Source: Mycolicibacter sp. MU0102 (GTDB lineage Bacteria > Actinomycetota > Actinomycetes > Mycobacteriales > Mycobacteriaceae). From it: a stretch of DNA of 64,000 bases. The DNA lies in assembly GCF_963378105.1 (NCBI RefSeq), contig NZ_OY726398.1, positions 1,302,001 through 1,366,000 of the forward strand. The letters are read 5' to 3'. How positions within the stretch are numbered: the stretch's first letter is position 1; each line of letters opens with the position of its first letter. This document shows positions 57,439-64,000 of this stretch, piece by piece. Both the position numbers and the translations under genes were made by a program. Under the pieces are notes generated by a model that saw only the letters and a program-made list of their open reading frames with translations, was not told where the DNA came from and did not search any database.

Positions 57439-59255
57439 AAGTGTGGCACCGCGGCCAGCAGCCGCCGGGTGTAGTCGTGTTGCGGATTGCCGAAGACTTG
57501 ATCGGCCTCGCCCTGTTCAACGATCGCCCCGGCGAACATCACCGCGACCCGGTGCGCCAGGTGTTTGACCACCGAAAGGTCATGCGACACAAACAGGTAC
57601 GACAGTCCGAGCTGCTGCTGCAGATCCAGCAGCAGGTTGATGATGCCGGCCTGAATCGACACATCGAGAGCGGACACCGGCTCATCGAGCGCGAGGATCT
57701 TCGGCTGCAACGCCAGCGCCCGGGCGATGCCGATTCGCTGCTTCTGCCCGCCGGAGAACTCCGAGGGGTAGCGCAGCGCGTCGCCGCGGCGCAGCCCCAC
57801 CAGCTCCAGCAGTTCGGCGACCCGGGCATGGATAGCGGCCTTGTCGGAGCCGTTGGCGCGCAGGGGCTCTGCCAGCAGTTCGAACACCGGCAGTCGCGGA
57901 TCCAGGGAAGCGACCGGGTCCTGGAACACCACTTGCAGGTCACGGCGCAGGGCGCGACGACCGTCACGCTTCAACGTCGCGACGTCGGTGCCGAGCACTT
58001 CGATCGACCCGGACTGCGGCGCGGTCAGCTCCAGGATCTGGTGCAAGGTGGTGGATTTGCCCGAGCCGGATTCGCCGACGATGCCCAGCGTGCGGCCCTG
58101 CTGCAACTCGAAGCTCACGCCGTCGACGGCGCGCACTTCACCGGCGCGCCGGCGCAGCACGCCCTTGGTCAGCGGATAGGTCTTGATCAGGTCGCGGACC
58201 CGCAGCACGGTGGGGGACTCGGCCGCGACCGCGGCCGCCACTTGGGTGCGCACGCCGTAGATATCGGCGGCGCTGCGCCCGATCACCTGGTCGGTGTGAA
58301 TGCATGCCGCCGAATGGTTCTCCCCGACGCTCAGCAGAGCCGGCTCCGCCGCCAGGCAGTCGTCGGCGGCCAGCGGGCAGCGCGGCGCGAAGGGACACCC
58401 CGCATCGATACCGGCTGTCAATGATGGTGGTGCGCCCGGGATTGGTACCAGCCGAGTGCCCTGCGGGGCGTCCAGGCGGGGCACCGAACCCAACAGTCCC
58501 ACTGTGTAGGGCATCCGGCGGTCGGAGTACAAGACCTGCACCGGTGCGGCCTCGACCACCCGGCCGGCGTACATCACCAGGGCCCGGTCGGCGAATTCGG
58601 CGACCACCCCCAGGTCGTGGGTGATGATCAGCACCCCGGCACCGGTCACGTCACGCGCGGTCTTGAGCACCTCGAGGATCTGGGCCTGCACGGTGACGTC
58701 GAGCGCGGTGGTCGGCTCGTCGCAGATGAGCAGGTCCGGATCGCAGGCGATCGCAATGGCAATCACCACCCGCTGCCGCTCCCCGCCGGAGAGCTCGTGC
58801 GGGAACGCCCGGGCCCGTTGTTCGGGCCGGTTGATCCCGACCAGCTCCAGCAGCTCGACTGCCCGTCGACGCGCCGCGGCGCGGCCCACCCGGGGCTGGT
58901 GCACCTCGATGGCCTCGGCGATCTGATCGCCCACGGTGTACACCGGTGTCAGCGCCGACATCGGGTCCTGGAACACCATCCCGATCGAGGCGCCGCGAAA
59001 TTTCGACATGGCGGTGTCGCCCAGCCCGATCAGCTGCGTGCCCTGCAGCCGCACCGACCCGGACACCTGCGCATGCTCGGGCAGCAGACCCATGACGGCC
59101 ATCGCCGCCGCGGATTTGCCTGATCCCGATTCGCCGACCATCGCCACCACTTCGCCGGCGTCGACGTGGTAGCTGACCCCGCGCACCGCACGGACCGCGT
59201 CGGGGCCGGCCCCGAATGTCACGGCCAGGTCGGAGACTTCCAGCAGGGTGCTCAT
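57435..59255 (-). CDS. oppD: Fused oligopeptide transporter ATPase OppD (two ABC domains)
   Basis: 606 residues. Two complete ATPase modules lie in one chain: Walker A GESGSGKSAA with LSGGERQRVVIAIAIA and LLICDEPTTALD in the first, and GESGSGKSTT with FSGGQKQRIGIARALA and ILALDEPVSALD in the second. Between them four Cys (GCPFAPRCPLAADDC and a later CIHT) form the cluster-binding region of DppD/OppD proteins; an iron-sulfur site has been described there in M. tuberculosis OppD. It powers OppBC. It overlaps oppC and oppA by ATGA on both sides. It corresponds to Rv1281c. Confidence 0.95.
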   Translation of the reverse strand: MSTLLEVSDLAVTFGAGPDAVRAVRGVSYHVDAGEVVAMVGESGSGKSAAAMAVMGLLPEHAQVSGSVRLQGTQLIGLGDTAMSKFRGASIGMVFQDPMSALTPVYTVGDQIAEAIEVHQPRVGRAAARRRAVELLELVGINRPEQRARAFPHELSGGERQRVVIAIAIACDPDLLICDEPTTALDVTVQAQILEVLKTARDVTGAGVLIITHDLGVVAEFADRALVMYAGRVVEAAPVQVLYSDRRMPYTVGLLGSVPRLDAPQGTRLVPIPGAPPSLTAGIDAGCPFAPRCPLAADDCLAAEPALLSVGENHSAACIHTDQVIGRSAADIYGVRTQVAAAVAAESPTVLRVRDLIKTYPLTKGVLRRRAGEVRAVDGVSFELQQGRTLGIVGESGSGKSTTLHQILELTAPQSGSIEVLGTDVATLKRDGRRALRRDLQVVFQDPVASLDPRLPVFELLAEPLRANGSDKAAIHARVAELLELVGLRRGDALRYPSEFSGGQKQRIGIARALALQPKILALDEPVSALDVSIQAGIINLLLDLQQQLGLSYLFVSHDLSVVKHLAHRVAVMFAGAIVEQGEADQVFGNPQHDYTRRLLAAVPHL

Positions 59256-60133
59256 CGGCGGCCCCGCAGCGTCGCGGCGTCGGGGTCCAGGGCGTCACGC
59301 AGGCCGTCCCCGGCGAGGTTGGCGCAGACCAGGATCGTGATCAAGACCCCGGCCGGAAACAGGAAGACCCACGGGAAGGTGATGGCCGAGGCGGTGCCGT
59401 CGGCGATCAGGGTGCCCAGCGAGACGTCGGGCGGTTGGATGCCGAAACCCAGGTAGCTCAAACCGGTTTCGGCCAGGATCGCCACCGCGACATTGAGTGC
59501 GGTATCGATGATCAAGATGGATGCCACGTTGGGCACCACATGGTCGATGATGATGCGTCGGCTGGAGACGCCCATATACCGTGCCGCCCGGATGAATTCA
59601 CGCTCCCGCAGGCTCATAGTCAGCCCGCGCACCATCCGGGCGCTGATCATCCAGCTGAAGCCGGCCAGCAACAGCACCAGCAGCGCGATGTTGCCGCTGT
59701 TCTTGGTGCGCGGGGTGATGATCGCGATCAGGATGAAGGCCGGCACCACCAGCAGCAGGTCGACCAGCCACATCAGCACCCGGTCGCGCCAGCCGCCGAA
59801 ATAGCCCGAGATCGCTCCGACGGTCGCGGCGATCACCGTGGAGATCAGCGCCACGCACACCCCGATCAGCATCGATTTCTGCATGCCGCGCAGGATCTGT
59901 GCCAGCAGATCTTGGCCCAATGCGTTGGTGCCCAACCAGTGTCGAGCACCCGGCGGAACCAGCAGCGCGTCGTAATCGAGGTCGGTGTAGGAGTAGGGCA
60001 GCAGGCCCGGCAGGGTGTAGCAGCCGACGAACATCACCGCCAGCAGTGCCAGTGCGCCGACGGCGCTGCGGCTGCGCAGGAATCGGCGTAGCACCAGGGT
60101 GCGCCGCGAGGCGAACTCGATCTCGGTACTCAT
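59252..60133 (-). CDS. oppC: Oligopeptide transporter permease OppC
   Basis: 293 residues from ATG 60133; the upstream extension of the frame lacks homology. The N-terminal helix (VGALALLAVMFVGCYTLPGLLPY) is followed by the DppC/OppC domain: HWLGTNALGQDLLAQILRGMQKSMLIGVCVALIS, then five further membrane helices. The coupling EAA-like loop is REREFIRAARYMGVSSRRIIIDHVVPNVASILII. It forms the translocation pore with OppB. ATGA overlaps at both ends show strict operon coupling. It corresponds to Rv1282c. Confidence 0.95.
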   Translation of the reverse strand: MSTEIEFASRRTLVLRRFLRSRSAVGALALLAVMFVGCYTLPGLLPYSYTDLDYDALLVPPGARHWLGTNALGQDLLAQILRGMQKSMLIGVCVALISTVIAATVGAISGYFGGWRDRVLMWLVDLLLVVPAFILIAIITPRTKNSGNIALLVLLLAGFSWMISARMVRGLTMSLREREFIRAARYMGVSSRRIIIDHVVPNVASILIIDTALNVAVAILAETGLSYLGFGIQPPDVSLGTLIADGTASAITFPWVFLFPAGVLITILVCANLAGDGLRDALDPDAATLRGRR

Positions 60134-61107
60134 GACACCCGCACCCGCGGGTCGAGCATCGCGTAGATGACGTCGGAGAGCAGCCCGGCCAGCAGCACCA
60201 CCGCACCGGAGAACACCGTGATGGCCGCGACGATATTGGTGTCCTGGGTCGCCACGCCCTGCACCACCCATTCGCCCATGCCGTGCCAGCCGAAGATCTT
60301 CTCGACGAACACCGCGCCGGTGACCAGGCCGGCCACCCCGTAGGCGAACAGCGTCGCCATGGGGATCAGCGCGGTGCGCAGCCCGTGTTTGAACAGCGCG
60401 CGTCGGCGCGTCAGCCCTTTGGCCCGTGCGGTGCGGATGAAGTCCTGGCCGAGTACGTCGAGCATCGCGTTGCGCTGGTAGCGGCTGAAGCTGGCGGCCG
60501 CGCCCAGCGCCAGGGTCAGCGACGGCAGCACCAGGTGCTGCAGCCGATCGGCCAGCCCGGGCCAGAATCCGGTGACCAGCCCGGGGGAGGTCTCGCCGGT
60601 GTAGTCGAAGAGTTGGGCGCCCAGCGCCCAGTTCACCCGTAGTGCGCTGAGGATCACCAGGTTGGCCAGCACGAAGGTCGGCACCGAGAGCACCAGCAGC
60701 GCGGCCATCGTGATGACCCGGTCAGACAGTCGGTACTGGCGCACCGCCCCCCAGGCGCCGGCCACCACGCCGATTGCGGTGCCGGCCAGTGAACCGACGA
60801 TCAGCAGGCGCAGGCTGACCCCGACGCGCCGGCCCAGTTCGCCGGAGACCGGCTGGCCGGTGACCGTGACGCCGAAGTCGCCGCGCACCGCGTGCGAGGC
60901 CCAGTGCGCGTAACGCAGTGGAATGGGCTTGTCCAGGCCCAGCTCGGCGGCCTTGGCGTCGATCACGGCCTGCGGCGGACGCGGATTGCGCTGCATGAGG
61001 CTGTCCAGCGGCGCGAAGGCCAACGAGGTCAGGCAGAACGTCAGAAACGAGGCGAGGCCCAGCAACACCAGGTAGTTCAGCGCCCGGCCGGCCAGAAACC
61101 GCGTCAT
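60130..61107 (-). CDS. oppB: Oligopeptide transporter permease OppB
   Basis: 325 residues from ATG 61107, the length I recall for M. tuberculosis OppB; a TTG two codons upstream is a weaker start. It has an N-terminal helix (RALNYLVLLGLASFLTFCLTSLAF), a long periplasmic-side loop, then the DppB permease domain with the loop LDVLGQDFIRTARAKGLTRRRALFKHGLRTALIP that contacts the ATPase. First gene of the oppBCDA-monooxygenase operon. The 127-bp gap to canA is divergent and shows no operator I can defend. Confidence 0.95.
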   Translation of the reverse strand: MTRFLAGRALNYLVLLGLASFLTFCLTSLAFAPLDSLMQRNPRPPQAVIDAKAAELGLDKPIPLRYAHWASHAVRGDFGVTVTGQPVSGELGRRVGVSLRLLIVGSLAGTAIGVVAGAWGAVRQYRLSDRVITMAALLVLSVPTFVLANLVILSALRVNWALGAQLFDYTGETSPGLVTGFWPGLADRLQHLVLPSLTLALGAAASFSRYQRNAMLDVLGQDFIRTARAKGLTRRRALFKHGLRTALIPMATLFAYGVAGLVTGAVFVEKIFGWHGMGEWVVQGVATQDTNIVAAITVFSGAVVLLAGLLSDVIYAMLDPRVRVS

Positions 61108-61234
61108 GGCCAAAAGGGTAGAGGTCGGCGCCGGGGAAGGCGCTGCCGGCAGATCATTATCGAGTGATTTTTACCCGTGAAATCCGCCGGCTCGTTCACT
61201 AGGCTCCGCTGCACCGCGACAGAGGAGAAGACCT

Positions 61235-61726
61235 GTGACCGTCACCGATGACTACCTGGCCAACAACGCCGAATACGCGAAGACCTTCACCGGTCCGCTG
61301 CCCATGCCGCCGAGCAAGCACGTCGCGGTCCTTGCCTGCATGGATGCCCGCCTGGATGTCTACCGAGTGCTGGGACTCAACGAGGGCGAGGCACACACCA
61401 TCCGCAACGCCGGGGGCGTGGTCTCCGACGACGCGATCCGCTCCCTGGCGATCAGTCAACGGCTGTTGGGCACCCGGGAGATCATCCTGATCCATCACAC
61501 CGACTGCGGGATGCTCACCTTCACCGACGACGACTTCAAGCGCTCCATCCTGGAAGAGACCGGCATCCGCCCCACGTGGTCGGCCGAGGCGTTCCCGGAC
61601 CCGGTCGAGGACGTCCGCCAATCGCTGCGGCGGATCAAGGCCAGCCCGTTCATCACGGCGACCACGTCCCTGCGCGGGTTCGTCTTCGACGTCGCCACCG
61701 GCAAGCTCGACGAGGTCACGCTGTAG
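61235..61726 (+). CDS. canA: Beta-carbonic anhydrase (Rv1284-like)
   Basis: 163 residues from GTG 61235 (AGAGGAG at a suitable distance). The zinc ligands Cys35, His88 and Cys91 and the Asp37-Arg39 dyad are at the same numbers as in Rv1284 (ACMDARLDVYRVLGLN, RNAGG, IHHTDCGM). It interconverts CO2 and bicarbonate in the cytosol. It is divergent from oppB and is followed by a hairpin before cysD. TAGGCT at 61200-61205 may be a -10, which would leave a 23-nt leader to the start codon. Confidence 0.96.
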   Translation: MTVTDDYLANNAEYAKTFTGPLPMPPSKHVAVLACMDARLDVYRVLGLNEGEAHTIRNAGGVVSDDAIRSLAISQRLLGTREIILIHHTDCGMLTFTDDDFKRSILEETGIRPTWSAEAFPDPVEDVRQSLRRIKASPFITATTSLRGFVFDVATGKLDEVTL

Positions 61727-61730
61727 GTAG

Positions 61731-61750
61731 CCCCCGCCGCGCAGCGGGGC
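61731..61750 (+). terminator. GC hairpin between canA and cysD
   Basis: CCCCGC (61732-61737) pairs with GCGGGG (61744-61749) across a 6-base loop, 5 bases after the canA stop. Confidence 0.45.
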
Positions 61751-61762
61751 GCACAGATCACA

Positions 61763-61819
61763 TTGACAGCAACACAGTGCGACTGGTTGCATTGCCAGCC
61801 ATAACCAACAAATATGGTA
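61763..61819 (+). promoter_or_regulatory. Candidate cysDN promoters
   Basis: A perfect -35 TTGACA (61763-61768) has only a poor -10 (TTGCAT, 61787-61792) at 18 bp. A second pair, TTGCCA (61792-61797) and TATGGT (61814-61819), is 16 bp apart and looks usable. No SAM riboswitch-like fold was recognised in the 133-bp leader. Confidence 0.4.
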
Positions 61820-61859
61820 AGTCTCACCAAGATTATCGGGTATCCCTGGCAAGGAAGTC

Positions 61860-62798
61860 ATGACCAGTAACGTCACTGCGCCCCCCGAGGCCTCTACGGC
61901 CGGGCACTATCAGCTCACGCATCTGCGCACCCTGGAGGCCGAGGCCATCCACATCATCCGGGAGGTGGCGGCGGAGTTCGAGCGTCCGGTGCTGCTGTTC
62001 TCGGGCGGCAAGGACTCCATCGTCATGCTGCATCTGGCCGTCAAGGCGTTCGCGCCGGGCCGGCTGCCGTTCCCGGTGATGCATGTCGACACCGGCCACA
62101 ACTTCGACGAGGTCATCGCCGCCCGCGACGAGCTGGTCGCCCAGACCGGGGTCCGGCTGGTGGTCGCCTCAGTGCAAGACGACATCGACGCTGGACGGGT
62201 GGTCGACGACGGGCCGTCGCGCAACCCGCTGCAGACCGTCACGTTGCTGCGGGCGATCCGCGAGAACAAGTTCGACGCCGCGTTCGGCGGTGCCCGCCGC
62301 GACGAGGAGAAGGCTCGCGCCAAGGAGCGGGTGTTCAGCTTCCGTGACGAGTTCGGCCAGTGGGACCCCAAGGCCCAACGGCCCGAGCTGTGGAACCTCT
62401 ACAACGGGCGGCATCGGGCCGGCGAACACATCCGGGCGTTCCCGCTGTCGAACTGGACCGAGTTCGACATCTGGTCCTACGTCGGCGCGGAGGAAATCGC
62501 GCTGCCGTCAATCTATTTCGCGCACCAGCGCAAGGTGTTCCGGCGTGACGGCATGCTGCTGGCCGACCATGAGTTCCTGCGCCCCGTCGACGGGGAAGAG
62601 GTGTTCGAGACTTCGGTCCGGTTCCGCACCGTCGGCGACGTCACCTGCACAGGCTGCGTGGAATCCACGGCGGCCACCGTCGACGAGGTGATCGACGAGA
62701 CCGCAGTGTCCCGGCTGACTGAGCGCGGGGCGACTCGCGCCGACGACCGGATCTCCGAAGCAGGCATGGAAGACCGCAAGAGGCAGGGGTATTTCTGA
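61860..62798 (+). CDS. cysD: Sulfate adenylyltransferase subunit 2 CysD
   Basis: 312 residues from ATG 61860 (AAGGAAG just upstream). The PP-loop LLFSGGKDSIVMLHLA (residues 48-53 SGGKDS) binds ATP. The family blocks VMHVDTGHNFDEVI, FGGARRDEEKARAKERVFSFRDEFGQWDPKAQRPELWNLYNGR and CTGCVES are all present. With CysN it makes adenosine 5'-phosphosulfate from sulfate and ATP, the first step of sulfate assimilation. The stop overlaps the cysN start (TGATG). It corresponds to Rv1285. Confidence 0.97.
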   Translation: MTSNVTAPPEASTAGHYQLTHLRTLEAEAIHIIREVAAEFERPVLLFSGGKDSIVMLHLAVKAFAPGRLPFPVMHVDTGHNFDEVIAARDELVAQTGVRLVVASVQDDIDAGRVVDDGPSRNPLQTVTLLRAIRENKFDAAFGGARRDEEKARAKERVFSFRDEFGQWDPKAQRPELWNLYNGRHRAGEHIRAFPLSNWTEFDIWSYVGAEEIALPSIYFAHQRKVFRRDGMLLADHEFLRPVDGEEVFETSVRFRTVGDVTCTGCVESTAATVDEVIDETAVSRLTERGATRADDRISEAGMEDRKRQGYF

Positions 62799-64000
62799 TG
62801 GGTGCGGCAACCACGCTGCTTCGTATCGCCACGGCCGGATCGGTCGACGACGGCAAGTCCACGCTGATCGGACGGCTGCTGTTCGATTCCAAGGCCGTCA
62901 TGGAGGACCAGCTGGCCTCGGTCGAGCGCACCTCCCGGGAGCGCGGTCACGACTACACCGACCTGGCCCTGGTGACCGACGGTCTGCGCGCCGAGCGCGA
63001 GCAGGGCATCACGATCGATGTCGCTTACCGCTACTTCGCAACGCCCAAGCGGAAATTCATCATCGCCGACACCCCGGGGCACATCCAGTACACCCGCAAC
63101 ATGGTGACCGGAGCCTCGACCGCCCAGCTGGCGATCGTGCTGGTCGACGCGCGGCACGGGCTGCAGGAGCAGTCCCGCCGGCACACCTTCCTGGCGTCGC
63201 TGCTGGGGATCCGTCACATTGTGTTGGCGGTCAACAAGATGGATCTGATCGACTGGGACGCCGAGAAGTTCGAAGCGATCCGCGACGACTTCCACTCGTT
63301 CGCCACCCGCCTGGACGTGCACGACGTGACGACCATCCCGATCTCGGCGCTGCTCGGCGACAACGTGGTGACCAAGTCCGACAAGACGCCCTTCTACGAC
63401 GGTCCGGCGCTGCTGTCGCATCTGGAAGAGGTCTACATCGCCGGTGACCGCAACCTGGTCGACGTGCGGTTCCCGGTGCAGTACGTGATCCGCCCGCAGA
63501 CCCACGAGCACGCCGATCACCGTAGCTACGCCGGCACGGTGGCCAGTGGTGTGCTGCGTCCCGGCGACGACGTCGTGGTGCTGCCCTCGGGCAAGCCGAG
63601 CCGGATCGCCGCGATCGAGGGTCCCAACGGCACAGTGGCCGAAGCGTTTCCGCCGATGGCGGTCTCGGTGAGCCTCACCGACGACATCGACATCTCCCGC
63701 GGCGACATGATCGCCCGCACCAACAACCAGCCGCGCGTGGTCCAGGACTTCGACGCCACCGTGTGTTGGATGGCCGACGGTGCGACGCTGCAGCCGGGCA
63801 ACGACTACATCATCAAGCACACCACCCGGACCACCCGGGTGAAGGTGATGGCGCTGGACTACCGCCTCGACGTCAATACCTTGCACCGCGACAAAGAGGC
63901 GAACACGTTGAAGCTCAACGAGCTCGGCCGCGTCTCGCTGCGCTCGCAGGTGCCGCTGATGCTCGACGAGTTCACCCGCAACGACGCCACCGGCTCGTTC
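62798..64000 (+). CDS. cysN: Sulfate adenylyltransferase GTPase subunit CysN (3' part outside window)
   Basis: The first 401 codons are in the window, from ATG 62798. The GTPase domain is complete: GSVDDGKST (G1), GITIDVAYRYF (G2), ADTPGHIQYTRNM (G3), NKMDLIDW (G4) and ISALLG (G5), followed by EF-Tu-like barrel domains II and III. In M. tuberculosis the protein continues into a C-terminal CysC (APS kinase) domain; whether this is so here lies beyond base 64000. GTP hydrolysis by CysN drives the CysD reaction. Confidence 0.97.
   Translation, partial: MGAATTLLRIATAGSVDDGKSTLIGRLLFDSKAVMEDQLASVERTSRERGHDYTDLALVTDGLRAEREQGITIDVAYRYFATPKRKFIIADTPGHIQYTRNMVTGASTAQLAIVLVDARHGLQEQSRRHTFLASLLGIRHIVLAVNKMDLIDWDAEKFEAIRDDFHSFATRLDVHDVTTIPISALLGDNVVTKSDKTPFYDGPALLSHLEEVYIAGDRNLVDVRFPVQYVIRPQTHEHADHRSYAGTVASGVLRPGDDVVVLPSGKPSRIAAIEGPNGTVAEAFPPMAVSVSLTDDIDISRGDMIARTNNQPRVVQDFDATVCWMADGATLQPGNDYIIKHTTRTTRVKVMALDYRLDVNTLHRDKEANTLKLNELGRVSLRSQVPLMLDEFTRNDATGSF

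Noticed and set aside
1..64000. tRNA, rRNA or IS elements
   Set aside because: No cloverleaf sequence, rRNA segment or transposase was recognised on reading; a tRNAscan/Infernal run would be needed to exclude small RNAs fully.

Overview
The window is chromosomal DNA of a mycobacterium. It is GC-rich throughout and carries a multifunctional Kgd-type 2-oxoglutarate enzyme, Lpq/Lpr lipoproteins, CYP130, PGRS proteins, a Rv1264-type adenylyl cyclase, a 13E12 (DUF222/HNH) protein, and the oppBCDA, canA and cysDN loci. From memory, the gene order follows the M. tuberculosis Rv1244-Rv1286 backbone. Many non-tuberculous genes are inserted, and both PGRS proteins lack a PE domain, so a non-tuberculous species is likely. 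The exact species cannot be read from the sequence. I saw no tRNA, rRNA, IS element, CRISPR array or prophage.

Layout. 0-2.6 kb: end of a malic enzyme, lpqZ, SDR oxidoreductase. 2.6-13.8 kb: backbone block of kgd, a membrane protein, an MFS exporter, lprE, deaD, an acyltransferase and a TetR gene coupled to cyp130. 15.1-17.4 kb: a phenolic-acid-decarboxylase cassette (padC, alpha/beta hydrolase, DUF3237 protein, divergent MarR). 17.4-25.3 kb: a GlcD-like oxidase, a secreted aspartic-protease-like protein, a deaminase/amidohydrolase group with a CynR-like regulator, a MarR gene, udgB and a luciferase-like monooxygenase. 25.4-29.4 kb (minus strand): a 1359-residue PGRS protein with a Sec-type signal instead of PE and a PecA-like aspartic-protease C-terminus. 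29.5-35.6 kb: Ddn-like and HIT proteins, a PatB/MalY aminotransferase, the cyclase, an Acg-family nitroreductase with a DosR-like box, and the 13E12 gene. 35.6-40.5 kb: heterodimeric ABC exporter and lprB-lprC.

40.5-49.8 kb looks like an accessory insertion between lprC and the Rv1276c-like phosphatase. It holds a MarR regulator, a TetR repressor with a divergent HsaA-like flavin monooxygenase, a RES toxin with an unusually large partner protein, a GjpA-like porin gene preceded by a CRP-like site, and a second PE-less PGRS gene. 49.8-64 kb returns to backbone: phosphatase, SbcD/SbcC-like pair, oppBCDA followed by a coupled FAD monooxygenase, canA, cysD and the start of cysN.

Two general patterns stand out. 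Many cassettes are translationally coupled by ATGA, GTGA or TGATG overlaps. At least nine transcription-unit starts carry a TANNNT -10 element ending only 6-7 bases before the start codon, which suggests widespread leaderless transcription.
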